Source: Pseudomonadota bacterium (lineage in GTDB: Bacteria; Pseudomonadota; Gammaproteobacteria; Steroidobacterales; Steroidobacteraceae). Taken from it: 5,966 bases of DNA. The notes beneath the pieces are model-generated. The model did not search any database, had not been told where the DNA came from, and saw nothing but the letters and a program-made list of their open reading frames with translations. The stretch is taken from contig JAJXYU010000226.1 in NCBI GenBank assembly GCA_021780395.1, positions 1 through 5,966 of the forward strand, in the 5' to 3' direction. Positions 4,897 to 5,966 of this stretch are shown in pieces. A program made the translations under genes and the position numbers. Every line of letters begins with the position of its first letter. Positions within the stretch are counted from its first letter, which is position 1.

Positions 4897-5966
4897 ATGA
4901 AACGATCGATTGCCGTGCTGATCTGTGCGTTCGCGTTCTGTCAGGGAATCTTCGCGGGCGGTCCCGCGGTCGCGGCCGCCAAGGACGCCAAGGATGCCAC
5001 GGAAAAGCCAGCCGCGAAGCCCGGGGCGTCGGAATCGAAGGACCAGAAATCGGTCACCCACGGCAGCGTGACGATCGACGGCAAGCGGATCGCCTACACC
5101 GCGACCGCCGGCACGATCGTCCTGAAGAACGCGGACGGCAAGCCGACCGGGAGCCTGTTCTACGTCGCGTACGTGAAGGACGGCGTACGCGATCCTTCGA
5201 CACGGCCGATCACCTTCCTGTACAACGGCGGACCGGGTTCATCGTCCGTCTGGTTGCTGATGGGCGGTTTCGGCCCCGAGCGGGTCGTCAGCGGCGACGC
5301 GCACCATACGCCGCCGGCGCCGTTCGACGTGGTCAACAACCAATATTCGCTCCTCGACGTGAGCGACCTCGTATTCGTCGACGCGATGGGCACCGGCTTC
5401 AGCCGGATCATCGACAAGGCGCACGGCGGAGTCGGCGTGCCGAAGGATTTCTACGGCGTGGATGCGGACGGGAAGGCGTTCGACCGGTTCATCTACGACT
5501 ATCTGAGCCGCAACGACCGCTGGAACTCGCCGAAGTACCTGCTCGGCGAGAGCTACGGCACGACCCGCTCGGCGGTGCTCGCGAACGATCTCGAGAACGA
5601 CGGCATCCAGCTGAACGGTGTGATGTTGCTGTCCTCGATCCTCACGTTCGAGACCGCGAGCTTCAACACCGGCAACGATCTGCCGTATGAGCTGTACCTG
5701 CCGAGCTATGCCGCGGTCGCGTGCTATCACAAGGTCGTGAAATGCCCGGCGGACCTGGCGGGGTATCTCGGCGAGGTCCAGTCGTTCGCGAGCGGCGAGT
5801 ACGCGAGCGCCTTGATGCAAGGGGACCGGTTGTCGGCGGTGCGTCGCGCCGACGTGATCGCGAAGCTCGCGCAGTACACGGGGCTCGCACCCGGCTATCT
5901 CGACAAGGCGAACCTGCGGGTGAGCCTGCCGCAATTCATGGCGGAGCTGCAGCGCAGTCGCGGCCT
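4897..5966 (+). CDS. Secreted S10-type serine carboxypeptidase-like protein (5' part)
   Basis: The reading frame is open from the ATG to the right edge, showing 356 codons without a stop. Family members are usually about 450-520 residues, so the C-terminus is missing. Residues 1-27 form a Sec signal peptide (MKRS, hydrophobic core, likely cleavage near AVA/VAA at 26-28). A Lys/Ala/Glu-rich linker to about residue 53 follows, then the alpha/beta-hydrolase domain. NGGPGSSS (110-117) is the S10 oxyanion-loop signature, with Ser where eukaryotic carboxypeptidases have Cys. GESYGTTR (217-224) is the nucleophile elbow, with catalytic Ser219. VDAMGTGFS (about 168-176) resembles the family's conserved D-P/A-x-G-x-G-F-S segment. 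The catalytic Asp and His should lie beyond the window. Cys276 and Cys283 could form a disulfide. S10 enzymes remove C-terminal residues from peptides, and some relatives are acyltransferases. A periplasmic or secreted peptidase next to a TonB-dependent receptor suggests peptide digestion coupled to uptake, which is inference. Confidence 0.92.
   Translation, partial: MKRSIAVLICAFAFCQGIFAGGPAVAAAKDAKDATEKPAAKPGASESKDQKSVTHGSVTIDGKRIAYTATAGTIVLKNADGKPTGSLFYVAYVKDGVRDPSTRPITFLYNGGPGSSSVWLLMGGFGPERVVSGDAHHTPPAPFDVVNNQYSLLDVSDLVFVDAMGTGFSRIIDKAHGGVGVPKDFYGVDADGKAFDRFIYDYLSRNDRWNSPKYLLGESYGTTRSAVLANDLENDGIQLNGVMLLSSILTFETASFNTGNDLPYELYLPSYAAVACYHKVVKCPADLAGYLGEVQSFASGEYASALMQGDRLSAVRRADVIAKLAQYTGLAPGYLDKANLRVSLPQFMAELQRSRG

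Noticed and set aside
4897..4980. Possible lipoprotein signal (Cys15) in the S10 peptidase
   Set aside because: The residues before Cys15 (FAF) do not fit a lipobox, and a normal Sec cleavage region follows near residue 27.
1..5966. Mobile elements, CRISPR arrays, rRNA or tRNA genes
   Set aside because: No transposase or integrase frame, no terminal inverted repeats with target duplication, no regularly spaced direct repeats and no RNA-gene core sequences were found on reading both strands.

Overview
The window is a GC-rich (about two thirds G+C by eye) chromosomal-type stretch from what looks like a Gram-negative proteobacterium. The Gram-negative call rests on an outer-membrane TonB-dependent receptor with a Sec signal peptide, a TonB box and a plug domain. 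The strongly GC-biased third codon positions, a WrbA very close in sequence to the E. coli protein, and the pairing of a large TonB-dependent receptor with a secreted S10-type peptidase fit a xanthomonad, steroidobacterial or nevskial gammaproteobacterium. A sphingomonad is not excluded. This taxonomic guess is inference only.

Layout: (1) Positions 1-76 hold only short inverted repeats downstream of wrbA. (2) 77-679, minus strand: WrbA, an FMN-dependent NAD(P)H:quinone oxidoreductase. (3) 680-788: a compact divergent control region whose main feature is an inverted repeat (728-757). Its two arms each contain a -10-like box, one facing each gene. (4) 789-1685, plus strand: a LysR-type regulator of the CrgA-like type, starting at GTG. 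(5) 1686-2001: a 316-base non-coding region unusually rich in symmetry. It holds a GTGTACC/GGTACAC repeat, a 14-bp perfect palindrome of GntR-operator type, a 9-bp inverted repeat around that palindrome with a T-tract on the minus strand, a G-rich leader hairpin and a good ribosome binding site. (6) 2002-4704, plus strand: a 900-residue TonB-dependent receptor. (7) 4705-4896: a very strong GC-rich hairpin, probably a terminator, then a ribosome binding site. (8) 4897-5966, plus strand: the first 356 codons of a secreted serine carboxypeptidase-like (S10) protein that runs off the right edge.

How the genes may work together: wrbA and the LysR gene form a classic divergent regulator/target pair, plausibly a quinone or electrophile stress module. 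The receptor and the S10 peptidase look like an import-and-digest pair at the cell envelope, but they are separated by a probable terminator, so co-transcription is not assured. The receptor's substrate cannot be read from sequence. I see no mobile element, CRISPR array, tRNA or rRNA. The most noteworthy material is the regulatory DNA (728-757 and 1732-1970) and the regular pairing of the receptor's cysteines. I do not see a clearly novel multi-gene system.
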